Shown in pieces: positions 44,793 through 56,065 of a stretch of 64,000 nt of DNA. The number at the start of each line of letters is the position of its first letter. Within the stretch, counting starts at the first letter, position 1. The translations under genes were made by a program, and so were the position numbers. The notes beneath the pieces were generated by a model. That model was given only the letters and a program-made list of their open reading frames with translations, had not been told where the DNA came from and made no database searches. Source of the stretch: Rheum nobile (taxonomy: Eukaryota > Streptophyta > Magnoliopsida > Caryophyllales > Polygonaceae); assembly GCA_027886185.1 (NCBI GenBank), contig WOAB01000093.1, positions 7,006,001 through 7,070,000 on the forward strand, written 5' to 3'.

Positions 44793-45243
44793 TTTGTTCT
44801 TCTTTGCTGTTGATTTTTCTTCTTCTTTCTGTGTTTTAGGTTGTTGCCGAAATCGCGATGATTCGCCTTTTAATGCTTCAAAATTGCTGGAAATCGCCTT
44901 TTCTAGGGTTTTGAAGTTCGAATCGCTGGAAATCGCCTCGAAAATGCTTGAGTGATCCCTTGTAGGTGCAATGGAAGTTCGATTTGAGAAATTGAACGAG
45001 AGAATCGAGAAGAGAGCGAACGGTTTGTGGTTGATTTGAGCAATTGAACGAGAGAATCGAGTAGAGAAGAGAGCGAACGGTTTTTTGGAAGCCCGCTATT
45101 TTTAATTCCCAGAATATGGATATTGCACGCGTGGGCCCACACCTCCTACACATAGCTTCTGGCCTTTGGATCAACTCCATCCTACGGATGTAGTTCATCC
45201 TTATTCCTTCTCTAAGAGGGCTTCCTCACCAGAATTTCACCCC
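44793..45243 (-). promoter_or_regulatory. Presumed leader and promoter region of the Ulp1/VANC-like gene
   Basis: Upstream of the start is a leader-like stretch with GGAAATCGCC repeats. GAACGAGAGAATCGAG with AGAGAGCGAACGGTTT is tandemly duplicated at 44986-45080. The open frames on the minus strand here overlap the duplication and have no recognisable domain. The promoter role is inferred from position. Confidence 0.35.
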
Positions 45244-46718
45244 ATGTATATATTAGTCACTTATTTTAGTGTTGGTGCACATGGTTGATTTTTATATATT
45301 ATGTTTTCATGCATGTTTATGAGGTTGTTAGATGTTTGTACAAATTGTCAAGATTAAAAGTTAGTACGTAGGAATAGGATGCAATAGATTGAGTTACTAA
45401 ATTATTTTAATTTTTTCAATGATATAAATCTTCCAAGAAAAATTATCTTATTGTTATTTTGTTCTTACAAAATTTGATCTAAAATTTTATAATGAAAATA
45501 ATAAAATTTATAGATTTAACATACTTTATTCTATAACAAAAAATTTATGTATAATAGATACGATCATTCATGGCTATTCTAAGTTTAATAAAAATGTTAT
45601 TCTCTGTTCTATAGAAAATATAGGCATATATATATTGGTAGAAAAACATAATTCTACATGTAAATTGGATTAAATGATTTCTTTAGCATAAATTATACAT
45701 ATAATAAATATTGTAATATATTACTATCTCTAAATTCTAGAAAAATGCTCTACATTTTGAACCGAATATTGACATTTTTTTTTTAAAACTGCTAACTTTA
45801 GAAGATTAGATTAAATGTTAGACTATAACTAACATAGTGCTCGTGTCATGCACGGTTAAAGTTATAAACTTTTTTTATTAGGTAAATATCATACTAAAAT
45901 TTATTATTATTATATTTAGAGATAAATATATAAAAATTATCTTCTTTTTACCAAAAATTAGGGATCTTCTTAATTAATATATAACAATAATTATTATTAG
46001 AAATATATATAGAATTGAAAGTATAAGTTTAATAAAATTTGAAATATTATTTAATATTTACGAAAACTAATATGGTAAATTATAAGTTTAATTTCTTGAC
46101 ACATATATTGATAAGGTTTTTGTATGATTAGAATTGAAAGTATATACATGGATTTGTATATAAAAATGGAAGATAAATTAGGAATTTCAAACAAATAAAT
46201 AAATATAAAAAATAAAAGTTTAGATTTAAGTAATGAGATTGTGTATAATTAATTAAAAGGGGAAAATGATTAAATTATATCACATATTTATTTAAACATT
46301 TTTAATATATATTATCACTTTTGCATCATGAATCATATATTACCGAATATGTTCAATTGTATGTTATCAATTATATAAACTTAAGTATTAAAACTATAAG
46401 AAGTAATGTAACTAATAAAGTAAAAGTATATTATAATAATTTTATTTACAAATAAAAGGAAACTAAAAAAACTAAAAAAATTAAATAATTTTTAGGGTGA
46501 TACTATCAATATAATTAAGGTAAGTTCTTTCATGTTCTCTTAAATAGATACGTGTAATGTTAAGAAATCTAAGTATCTAACCTTACATGTATATACTAGT
46601 CCCTTATTTTCGTGTTGTGCACATGGTTGATTTTCTTCCCTCCTCTATTGAAAATAAAGGCATATATTGGTAGAAAAACATAGTCTTACATGTAATGTTA
46701 AAATTTATAGATTTAATA
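45244..46718. repeat. Duplicated AT-rich segment, copies B and C
   Basis: 45244-46000 repeats 37526-37870 plus 40450-40830. 46570-46640 is a shorter third copy starting at CCTTACATGTATATACTAGT. Between them (46000-46570) lies AT-rich sequence without genes. The repeats suggest local tandem duplication before the later insertions. Confidence 0.65.
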
Positions 46719-46727
46719 TATTTTATT

Positions 46728-48003
46728 CGGAATTTTCACGTGGTACTCTTAAGTTTTTGCAATTTTCGCGAGATATCCGAAGGTTTGAACTATTTCGCGT
46801 GGTACCTCTGAGGTTTTAATTTTTTTTGCCAAATACCCTTTACGTTATAAACTGTTAAATTTTTGCCTCCACCGTTAACTTAGAAAAACTAAAAAGCAAA
46901 AAAAAAAATTGGTTCCCCGATTCTCAAATTTGCCAAATTCTCCTGTTTCGGCTTCTGGATCTGGCCGGGGTGGTGCTTTAGCTTGTACGTGAGGTGGTCG
47001 GTGAACTCCGGCGAAGAGGGCGGGGAGGACCTCGGAGAAGACCACGAGGATGTTGGCGTCAAAGAGGACTGCCTTCTGATCCGTCACCGACCTCGACCTC
47101 TCGCTCCTCTCCCCCTGGGGCCACCCGATCGCCGCCGCTGCCTCCTCCGTCGTCCTCCCACCTCACAATCTACTCCCGCTCCTCGTCTTCCTCCCTCCTC
47201 TCTCCTCGCTAGAGCACTGTCGTTTCTCTCCCACCTCAAGCTCGTCCGATGGAACCAGCGGCTGCCGGGCCCCGCCGGTTCCGATCTCCCCCCCTTGTTT
47301 GAAATATTCCACCACCACGGCCGTAGCCTCGTCTCCCTTGCCCTTTCCGCCTTCAATTGTTGGACGGAAGATCTCCCCGCCGCGCTCAAAGCCTTCCCAG
47401 GAATCGGCCGGAGCCTCGGTCGGCCTCCGTCGTCCTCCTCGCCCAACACATCCTCCTCCCCTTCCCTGCCGTCTCCCACCTCACAATCTACTCCTGCTCC
47501 TCGTCTTCCTCCCTCCTCTACCTCCTCATCTCCTTGCCGGAGCACTGGCGTCTCTCTCACACCTCAAGCTCGTCCGATGGCACCAGCGGCCGCCGGGCCC
47601 CGTCGGTTCCGATCTCCCTTCCCTTGTTCGAAAGATTCCACCACCACGGTCGTAGCCTCGTCTGCCTTGACCTTTCTGCCTTCAATTGTTGGACGGAAGA
47701 TCTCCCCGCCGCGCTCGAAGCCTTCCCGGGAGTCGGCCGGAGCCTCGGTCGGCTCGATCTGATGAACTTGTCGTTCGCCGAGGGCTTCAAATCAAACCTT
47801 TGGGTACCACGCCGAGGGCTTCAATTTTTTTTGCTTTTTATTTTTTCTAAGTTAACGGTGGAGGCAAAAATTTAACAGTTTATAACGTAAAGGGTATTTG
47901 GCAAAAAAAAATTAAAACCTCAGGGGTACCACGCGAAATAGTTCAAACCTTCGGGTATCTCGCAAAAATTGCAAAAACTCAGGGATACCACGCGAAAATT
48001 CCG
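46728..48003. mobile_element. Pack-MULE (1276 bp) with captured GC-rich sequence
   Basis: Terminal inverted repeats of about 180 bp begin CGGAATTTTC (46728-46912 and 47822-48003). They are flanked by the perfect 9-bp direct repeat TATTTTATT (46719-46727 and 48004-48012), the usual duplication length of Mutator-like elements. The inside (about 46915-47820) is strikingly GC-rich and coding-like, with no transposase. That is the definition of a Pack-MULE. Confidence 0.93.
46983..47790 (+). pseudogene. Captured gene fragment, leucine-rich (F-box/LRR-like?), internally duplicated
   Basis: A 259-codon plus-strand frame (46983-47762) reads through the insert. A block of about 280 bp (47150-47424) is repeated at 47470-47752. 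Both copies encode HLTIYS-type and FHHHGRSLVCLDLSAFNCWT, then EDLPAALEAFPG and GRSLGRLDLMNLSFAEG in shifting frames. The regular Leu spacing suggests a leucine-rich-repeat protein, perhaps of the F-box/LRR group; I cannot go further. Large antisense frames (47084-47560) come from the GC content. Chimeric Pack-MULE transcripts are known in plants, but nothing here shows expression. Confidence 0.45.
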
Positions 48004-48012
48004 TATTTTATT

Positions 48013-48277
48013 CTACAATAAAAAACTTATATATAATAGATACGGTCATTTATGGCTATTTTCTTCCCTCCTCTATTGAAAATATAAGCATATATTGGTA
48101 GAAAAACATAATCCTACACATAAATTGGATTAAATCAATTCTTTAACATAAATTATAAATATAACCAATATGTTAATATATAATGATATCTAAATTCTAG
48201 AAAAAATATTCTACATTTTGAACTGAATATTAGCATTTATTGCTAAAAATGCTAACTTTAGAAGATTAGACCAGACG
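48013..48277. repeat. Duplicated AT-rich segment, copy D
   Basis: 48060-48268 matches 40461-40640 and 45635-45810 (TTGGTAGAAAAACATAATCC, then TGCTAACTTTAGAAGATTAG). It is interrupted by the TIR element starting at 48278. No gene. Confidence 0.65.
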
Positions 48278-48805
48278 GGGTTTTTAGATAAAACCACCCT
48301 TTAAACACTAGACTTTACATAAAACCACCCTTAAACTTGAAGTTTATATAAAACCATCCTTTAAACAAAAAAAGTTTACAATCAACCACCCACAATAATT
48401 TGCCTTGGTTATATCTAATATTTGAGAAAAATATGAAAATACCTTCTAAACAGGAAAAACAAGAAAAAAAAACATTTGGATTTACAATGTGGAAAGAGAA
48501 AAGATAGAACTACGTAAATTCATTGTTTAGTAATTTAGTGCCCAAAAACCTATTAAATTCGTACATATATGTGCCTTTGTTAATTTAGTACGTGCAAAAA
48601 AATAATCAAGTCTATATCTTATATCAATCAAATGAGTATTAAATATAAAATAAAATAAAATTAGATTGTATATGAAATGACTAAAATTTATTTCACCTAA
48701 AGTCCAAAAAATAATCCTACATTTTAAAGCAACAAAAATAATACTAATTAGCATATAGACTGAAAGCAATATGAATAAATTTTCCAATAATATTATGTTT
48801 AAATT

Positions 48806-51196
48806 TGAAATACCCCAAATAAGTGGATAATGGCATAAGTGTAAATTAATTATGGGATTTTGATAAAAGGGGGGAGAAATGGAATTTTGGGATTAAAATC
48901 CCTAGACACAATTTCGGTGTTGTTTCTCTGCCGAAACCTCCCCTGTGTGCGAGCTCCCTGTGCCCAGCTCTGCCCTTCCTCCCGCAGAACAGCTAGCCAT
49001 CTTTTCCGAGTTTCTTCTCCGGCGAGCTCAGTCCATCCGGCGTCGTCCTCCCTTGCAGTGGAGCTTTGCTGTTTGCTGTTGTTGTGGAGCCGAGTTCACT
49101 GTTGTGCCGAGAGCTGCTGTCCGAGCTGCTGCTGCGGTCGTGTCGAGCTTCGGCTGGTGGTCGTCTCCATCGTGGTCCATCTCCGGCGTCTGAGGTAAGG
49201 TGTTGTTGGGTTGTTTGGGTTCTGAATTTCTGAAATGCCTTGCTGAATTTTGGTGTTGTGAGCTGCGAACTGTGCAACAAATTGGTGTGTGCAGCTGCAG
49301 TTTGTTGTTGTTGTTGTAGTTCCAGCGACGAGGAGCCCTCCTCGGTGACTACCGCTTAGTTGTCGACAAGGTGAGCTTATGGGTTGGATTAATTTCAATT
49401 TGGTTGAGGCTTTGCTGAATTTTTAGGGTTTATGTTCGAATTGATGTTGTGGTTCGAATTGATGTTGTGTGTGGTCCGAATTGATGTTGAATTATTCTTT
49501 GTGGGCAGTTGAAGAGCCAATTTCGTGAGCTTATGGGTTGATTTTGTGTGTATGGTTGGCTGATTTTGTGAAGGTATTATTTAGGATTTGAATTTGGGGT
49601 TTTATTTGGTTGTGGTTTGGATGAGTAATTAATGCCAGAGATTTGCTCGGATTGATTTCGCAGGTTCGTTCGGATTGATTGGAGGTCTCTGGGGGTCGTT
49701 GTGGTTCGACTTGAGGCAAGAGGATCCTTGCCTAACTTATATATTTTTATAATTGATTTATGCTTAGCTTATGTCATAATTAAATTATGGTTGCTTGAGC
49801 TATTTTAAATTGGTTTGAATTGACTATAATTGCTTGGTTGTGATGTGTGATAATATGTGTTGGTGTGTGATAATGTGTTGATATGTGGTGAAATGTGTTG
49901 ATGTGTGATGATGTGTGATGAGGTGTGTTAAGGTGTGATTATGTGTTTGTGATTGTTGTTGATAGTGTCTGTTGACACGTGTGTGTGTTGGCTTGAGTGT
50001 GAGTGTCTGTTGACACGTGTATGTGTATTGGATTGAATGTGTGTGTGTGTGTGGTGGATCGTATGTGTGTGTTGGATTGAATGTATGAGTGTGTGTGTTG
50101 GATTGTGTGTGTATGTGAATATGTGTTAGCCTTTGCCGTATGTGAGATTTGATTGATTGTCGTATATGATTTTATTTGATTGGTATCGGTGTGGTGGTGG
50201 AATGTTGTTCAATGGTGAAATTCCTTATATGTGAGGGCCTCGGTGGGTGTGAACCCCGATGGTCAGGAGGCAAATGGTGAAATTCCTTATATGTGAGGGC
50301 CTCGGTGGGTGTGAACCCCGATGGTCAGGAGGCAAATGGTGAAATTCCTTATATGTGAGGGCCTCGGTGGGTGTGAACCCCGATGGTCAGGAGGCGAATG
50401 GTGAAAGTCCTTATATGTGAGGGCCTCGGTGGGTATGAACCCCCGATGGTCGGAAGGTCGAAAATAGTGATGAAGAAGGAGGAGATATTGTGTGATTGTT
50501 ATGTGTACCTTACTTGGTTGATTTGGTTGGATTGTGTGATTGTCATGTGTACCTTCCTTGGTTGGATTGGTCGGATTGTGTGATTGTTATGTGTACCTTC
50601 TTTGGTTGATTTGGTCGGATTGTGTGACAGTTATGTGTACCTTATTTAGTTGTTTTGGTCGGATATTGTGCGAATGATCTATAATTGTTATGCGATTGTT
50701 ATTGGTTGAATTGATGATATTATATGATTGTATATTGTTTGAAACTGTTTTGGCTCGGCTATTCTTGCCATAGTCTTTCAAAAGACTGACCAACCTTGGT
50801 TTACGTGCCGTGGTTGGCTGGGGTATCGGGTCCCCCAGTCAATCAGGCTTTGCAGATTTAGCGCCAGCAAGGAGGATCCTGATCACCGTCGGTTTGGAGT
50901 CGAAGGCTTTACTCTTTTGGTTTGGACTTTGACTTGGTTGTGCGTATCGTTTTGGTTTTGGACCTTGTATGGGTCGAACTTATTGTATTGGTTTTTGGTT
51001 TGTAAAGTGTTGTATTTTCTGTAGGTTAAGTTTGATTGTGGTTTCAAACCCTGGACAGGTTTTACAGGTTATACAGGTTTTTCGCTGTGCTGCTTTTGAT
51101 ATTTATATGGGTTATGTTTCGCAAATTTTTATTTCACCCGCCTTATAGTCCTTCGGGACTATGGCACTGTAGCACCACTGACCTGGGGGTGTTACA
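48806..51196 (+). repeat. 5' LTR (2391 bp)
   Basis: It begins TGAAATACCCC and ends GGGGGTGTTACA. It contains a GC-richer leader-like part (48900-49400), TG-rich microsatellite sequence (49850-50130) and a 62-bp tandem repeat in four copies starting at 50211, 50273, 50335 and 50397. Open frames of 80-110 codons near 48860-49280 recur identically placed in the 3' LTR and are not genes. Confidence 0.93.
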
Positions 51197-51879
51197 GAAG
51201 TTGGTATCAGAGCTTTCTCTTCAAAAATGTGTTCTTTCCGAGTTTTCAACTTGAGAATTTTTATTCGTTGTGGTTGTTAACGATCGGGTGATCAGGAATC
51301 CTTGCTATCAACCGTAGTGGGTTGTGTTGGTAAGTAAGTATTGGTTGTTTGTGATGTTTTGTGCTAATGTTTGATATATTTACAAGTGATGTTGAGTATT
51401 GATGATTAATTTCATATGCGATGTTTAATGTTGTTAAGTAAATTTTATGGTGCGTTCCCTGGTAAGTGGGACGTGCTAGAGGTTTAAGGAGTATGAGTAT
51501 GGTAGAGGATGAGGCCGTTGGGCTTATCGTCAAGAGGTTGATGCAGTTAGTTTAGTAGTGATGATTTGGTATGATATTGTTGTGTGTTGTTGTTCTTGTT
51601 AGGGTTGAGCAGGACAGATTAAGCGCATTCAAATATGGTTGTGTTCTGAGATGAACTTTGATGGTAAGGCATAACTGTACAATCCTTGAGTACTGATGAG
51701 TGCTGATCAGGGAGACTACAACATTTGATTTTGATCAGGCTATTGATGTTGGAAGTAGTAAGGAACAGAGAACTCAGTTGCATCTGAAAAAGTAGAATTT
51801 CGCGACTATGGGTTTGGCTGAGTTGAGAAGTAGAATGCGCAGGTTGCTACAGGCAGATTGTGGCAGGTTGTATATGACT

Positions 51880-52990
51880 AAGAATTTTGAATGGAACGGA
51901 AATGTCAGGAGAGAGTTTCGAAGAACTCAGGAAGTGTTTGCTTAGTGCACCAGTGTTAGTTTTACCGCAAGGAACAGAAAGGCTTGTTGTCTATAGTGAT
52001 GTGTCTGAACAAGGTTTGGGTTACGTTCTAATGCAGAATGAGAAGGTCAGTGCGTATGTTTCTTATCAGCTCAAACTATAAGAGAGAGTTGAACATGAGA
52101 TACAGATGGCTGCTAGAATTGCTTAAGGATTATGGAAAAGATATTGTGTATCAATCAGAAAGGGCTACTGTGGTAGTTGATGCTTGAGTAGGAAGTTGAC
52201 ACTCGAGTATGTAAATTGCTTGTCTGACAGTTCTGCCGGATTGCAACTGGAATGGTGAAGGATGAAAGCGAAATTGTTCAGGAAAGAGCGGATACAGCAG
52301 CATGCAATGAAATGGAATGTTGAGTAAGATATCAGTGAGGTTGCTCAGGAAAGGGTGTTCGGATTTTTGTTCAGGAAGATGAAGTATTGTGATTTCAGAA
52401 TCGGTTGTGTGTTGACGCTGATAAAGAGATTAGAAAGTTGATTCTCAAAGGAAAGTCATTCTTCGGCAACAATAGTTGATATGCATTGATTCAGATGGCA
52501 CCTTATGAGGCTTTGTATGATAGTCGCTGTAAATCGCCATTGTGTTGAGATAATTTGACTGATGCTGTGTTAGTTGCTCCTAAGCTTCTGCAGAAAACTA
52601 AGGATGACCTTGAGGTGATCGGTAAGAGATTATTGTCAGCTCAAAGTAGACAGAAGTCGTATGCGGATGTTCGTGGACGTCCTTTGAAATTCAGTGTGGG
52701 AGATTATGTGTTTATTAAAGTTTCGCCGACTAAAGGAGTATTCAGAATTGGGAAACAAGGCAAGTTGAGTCCTAGGTACGTTAGTCCCTTTGAGATTCTG
52801 AAAAGAGTTGGTGTCGTAGCTTACCAAGTGGCATTGCCGCCAGAGATGAGTGGAATGCATGACGTATTTCGTGTGTCTCAGCTGAGGAGATATGTGTATC
52901 ATCCGTTATGGCTAGGCATGGAACAGAAGAAGAGACGTGGGAACTGGAATCAGTTATGCGAGGCAGTTATCCGCATCTGTTTGATCTGAG
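51880..52990 (+). pseudogene. Degenerate RNase H and integrase pieces inside the young element
   Basis: 51890-52081 reads ELRKCLLSAPVLVLPQGTER and VVYSDVSEQGLGYVLMQN, the RNase H start with its Asp. About 52095-52190 has LNMRYRWLLELLKDYG. About 52490-52985 is the integrase C-terminal region (MAPYEALYDSRCKSPLC, KLLQKTKDDLEVIGKRLLSA, GKQGKLSPRYVSPFEILKRV, VFRVSQLRRYV). Gag, protease, RT and the catalytic core of integrase are missing, and several stops and shifts are present. They were once homologous to the integrase at 5601-6808. Confidence 0.85.
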
Positions 52991-53024
52991 TTTTGAGGAC
53001 GAAACTGTTGTAAGGGGGGGAGAA

Positions 53025-55351
53025 TGAAATACCCCAAATAAGTGGATAATGGCATAAGTGTAAATTAATTATGGGATTTTGATAAAAGGGGGGAGAAATG
53101 GAATTTTGGGATTAAAATCCCTAGACACAATTTCGGTGTTGTCTCTCTGTCGAAACCTCCCCTGTGTGCGAGCTCCCTGTGCCCAGCTCTGCCCTTCCTC
53201 CCGCAGAACAGCTAGCCATCTTCTCCGAGCTTCTTTTCCGGCGAGCTCAGTCCATCCGGCGTCGTCCTCCCTTGCAGTGGAGCTTCGCTGTTTGCTGTTG
53301 TTGTGGAGCCGAGTTCACAGTTGTGCCGAGAGCTGATGTCCGAGCTGCTGCTGCGGTCGTGCCGAGCTTCGGCTGGTGGTCGTCTCCATCGTGGTCCGTC
53401 TCCGGCGTCTGAGGTAAGGTGTTGTTGGGTTGTTTGGGTTCTGAATTTCTGAAATTCCTTGCTGAATTTTGGTGTTGTGAGCTGCGAACTGTCCAGCAAA
53501 TTGGTGTGTGTAGCTGCGGTTTGTTGTTGTTGTTGTAGTTCCAGCGACGAGGAGCCCTCCTTGGTGACTACCGCTTAGTTGTCGACAAGGTGAGCTTATG
53601 GGTTGGATTAATTTCAATTTGGTTGAGGCTTTGCTGAATTTTTAGGGTTTATGTTCGAATTGATGTTGTGGTTCGAATTGATGTTGTGTGTGGTCCGAAT
53701 TGATGTTGAATTATTCTTTGTGGGCAGTTGAAGAGCCAATTTCGTGAGCTTATGGGTTGATTTTGTGTGTGTGGTTGGCTCATTTTGTGAAGGTATTATT
53801 TAGGATTTGAATTTAGGGTTTTATTTGGTTGTGGTTTGGATGAGTAATTAATGCCAGAGATTTGCTCGGATTGATTTCGCAGGTTCGTTCGGATTGATTG
53901 GAGGTCTCTGGGGGTCGTTGTGGTTCGACTTGAGCCAAAAGGATCCTTGCCTAACTTATATATTTTTATAATTGATTTATGCTTAGCTTATGTCATAATT
54001 AAATTATGGTTGCTTGAGATATTTTAAATTGGTTTGAATTGACTATAATTGCTTGGTTGTGATGTGTGATAATATGTGTTGGTGTGTGATAATGTGTTGA
54101 TATGTGGTGAAATGTGTTGATGTGTGATGATGTGTGATGAGGTGTGTTAAGGTGTGATTATGTGTTTGTGATTGTTGTTGATAGTGTCTGTTGACACGTG
54201 TGTGTGTTGGCTTGAGTGTGAGTGTCTGTTGACACGTGTATGTGTATTGGATTGAATGTGTGTGTGTGTGGTGGATCGTATGTGTGTGTTGGATTGAATG
54301 TGTGAGTGTGTGTGTTGGGTTGTGTGTGTATGTGAATATGTGTTAGCCTTTGCCGTATGTGAGATTTGATTGATTGTCGTATATGATTTTATTTGATTGG
54401 TATCGGTGTGGTGGTGGAATGTTGTTCAATGGTGAAATTCCTTATATGTGAGGGCCTCGGTGGGTGTGAACCCCGATGGTCAGGAGGCAAATGGTGAAAT
54501 TCCTTATATGTGAGGGCCTCGGTGGGTGTGAACCCCGATGGTCAGGAGGCGAATGGTGAAAGTCCTTATATGTGAAGGCCTCGGTGGGTATGAACCCCCG
54601 ATGGTCGGAAGGTCGGAAATAGTGATGAAGAAGGAGGAGATATTGTGTGATTGTTATGTGTACCTTACTTGGTTGATTTGGTTGGATTGTGTGATTGTCA
54701 TGTGTACCTTCCTTGGTTGGATTGGTCGGATTGTGTGATTGTTATGTGTACCTTCTTTGGTTGATTTGGTCGGATTGTGTGACGGTTATGTGTACCTTAT
54801 TTAGTTGTTTTGGTCGGATATTGTGCGAATGATCTATAATTGTTATGCGATTGTTATTGGTTGAATTGATGATATTATATGATTGTATATTGTTTGAAAC
54901 TGTTTTGGCTCGGCTATTCTTGCCATAGTCTTTCAAAAGACTGACCAACCTCGGTTTACGTGCCGTGGTTGGCTGGGGTATCGGGTCCCCCAGTCAATCA
55001 GGCTTTGCAGATTTAGCGCCAGCAAGGAGGATCTTGATCACCGTCGGTTTGGAGTCGAAGGCTTTACTCTTTTGGTTTGGACTTTGACTTGGTTGTGCGT
55101 GTCGTTTTGGTTTTGGACCTTGTATGGGTCGAACTTGTTGTATTGGTTTTTGGTTTGTAAAGTGTTGTATTTTATGTAGGTTAAGTTTGATTGTGGTTTC
55201 AAACCCTGGACAGGTTTTACAGGTTGTACATGTTTTCCGCTGTGCTGCTTTTGATATTTATATGGGTTATGTTTCGCAAATTTTTATTTCACCCGCCTTA
55301 TAGTCCTTCGGGACTATGGCACTGTAGCACCACTGACCTGGGGGTGTTACA
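53025..55351 (+). repeat. 3' LTR (2327 bp)
   Basis: It has the same start and end words as the 5' LTR and is collinear with it throughout. It has three 62-bp units (54428, 54490, 54552) against four in the 5' LTR, which explains nearly all of the 64-bp length difference. Single-base differences are scattered and few by eye. Confidence 0.93.
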
Positions 55352-55356
55352 AAATT

Positions 55357-55904
55357 TTTAGCATGTGCAACGAACTTATGGTTGACATCAAGATGGGCAA
55401 TTAAATAATGAGAAATAATATTTTACTCTATTTTTTAAATGAAATTCTGATTAATTTTTTTTAAAGAGTTGTAATTTATTGAATAAAAGTAAATATGAGT
55501 GAATTTCAATTGCAAAAAAATTACAAAAATTGTAACCTAAGTGTTTAATCAACCATGTTGAAATCCAATCATTACTCCAACATTTATATGATAAATTAAA
55601 CCGAAATTAAACAAAGAAAAATTAATTATTATTTTAGTCTTTATGTAAATAATTTGTATTTATATTATTTTACAAAAATATGAGCTTCATATATACCCGT
55701 AGATCTAAATAAACCCTAGTACAGTGTGAATTTGTCTAGTTTGTTGAGTCGACCATACTATCTAAGTATAGTATTCATTTATAATTATTTTTTTCATGTA
55801 TGGTGAACAAAAAGAGGTTTTAATGAAGATAATACTGTATTTTTTTAAATAAATTAAATGGCTTTTCTTTACATGTTTAAAGATAATTTATGTGTTTAAC
55901 AAAT
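55357..55904. other. Right part of the TIR element, no gene
   Basis: AT-rich sequence between the nested retrotransposon and the right inverted repeat. It joins to 48401-48800 in the unoccupied element. No frame or repeat of note. Confidence 0.5.
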
Positions 55905-56065
55905 TATATTTATTGGTGATTTGAAGAGAGGGTGGTTCATTGTTAACTTTTTTTGTTTAGAGGGTGGTTTGATATAAACTCCAAGTTAAAGGGTGGTTTT
56001 GTGAAAATGTTTTCTTTTAAAGGGTGGTTTTGTCTAAATAACCCTAGACTAAATGTTAGATATAT

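Larger units (their letters stand above)
41895..45243 (-). mobile_element. Transposon with CTCATGCAC motif arrays and an Ulp1/VANC-like gene
   Basis: The motif ACTCATGCACC and variants fill 41905-42440, 43590-44000 and 44330-44700, that is both the 3' flank and the introns of the minus-strand gene within, but hardly its exons. A block of about 190 bases around 41927 (TGTCTGACTCATGCACACAG) is repeated near 42110 and 44450. The left edge abuts a truncated TIR element and the right edge a duplicated AT-rich segment. I could not identify terminal inverted repeats, so the class (TIR-poor MULE?) is inferred from the gene. Confidence 0.6.
48806..55351 (+). mobile_element. Young non-autonomous Ty3/gypsy-type LTR retrotransposon
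   Basis: Complete structure: the target duplication AAATT (48801-48805, 55352-55356), 5' LTR 48806-51196, primer-binding site TGGTATCAGAGC (51202-51213, the tRNA-Met complement), 1.83-kb interior, polypurine tract AAGGGGGGGAGAA (53012-53024) and 3' LTR 53025-55351. The LTRs differ by few substitutions and by one 62-bp repeat unit, so the insertion is recent. The interior holds only mutilated RNase H and integrase pieces, so its proteins must have come from elsewhere. Confidence 0.95.
48278..56046. mobile_element. Non-autonomous TIR element hosting an LTR retrotransposon
   Basis: The left end GGGGTTTTTAGATAAAACCA with its ACCACCCTTTAAAC repeats (48278-48400) is the inverted counterpart of 55905-56046 (GGGTGGTTTTGTCTAAATAA and similar), about 125 bp with four CCACCCT words per arm. 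Without the nested retrotransposon the element would be about 1.2 kb and has no coding capacity. The flanks show only AGAC as a possible target repeat, so the superfamily (Mutator-like?) is not certain. Confidence 0.7.

Noticed and set aside
44878..45198. 106-codon minus-strand frame
   Set aside because: It is produced by a duplicated leader sequence (GAACGAGAGAATCGAG) and lacks any domain.
47084..47560. 158-codon minus-strand frame in the Pack-MULE
   Set aside because: Antisense of a GC-rich coding-like block; no domain, and the sense frame is better.
48860..49200. 82-112-codon frames such as those at 48860-49198 and 53079-53336
   Set aside because: They sit at the same place in both LTRs of one retrotransposon, overlap on both strands and match no domain.
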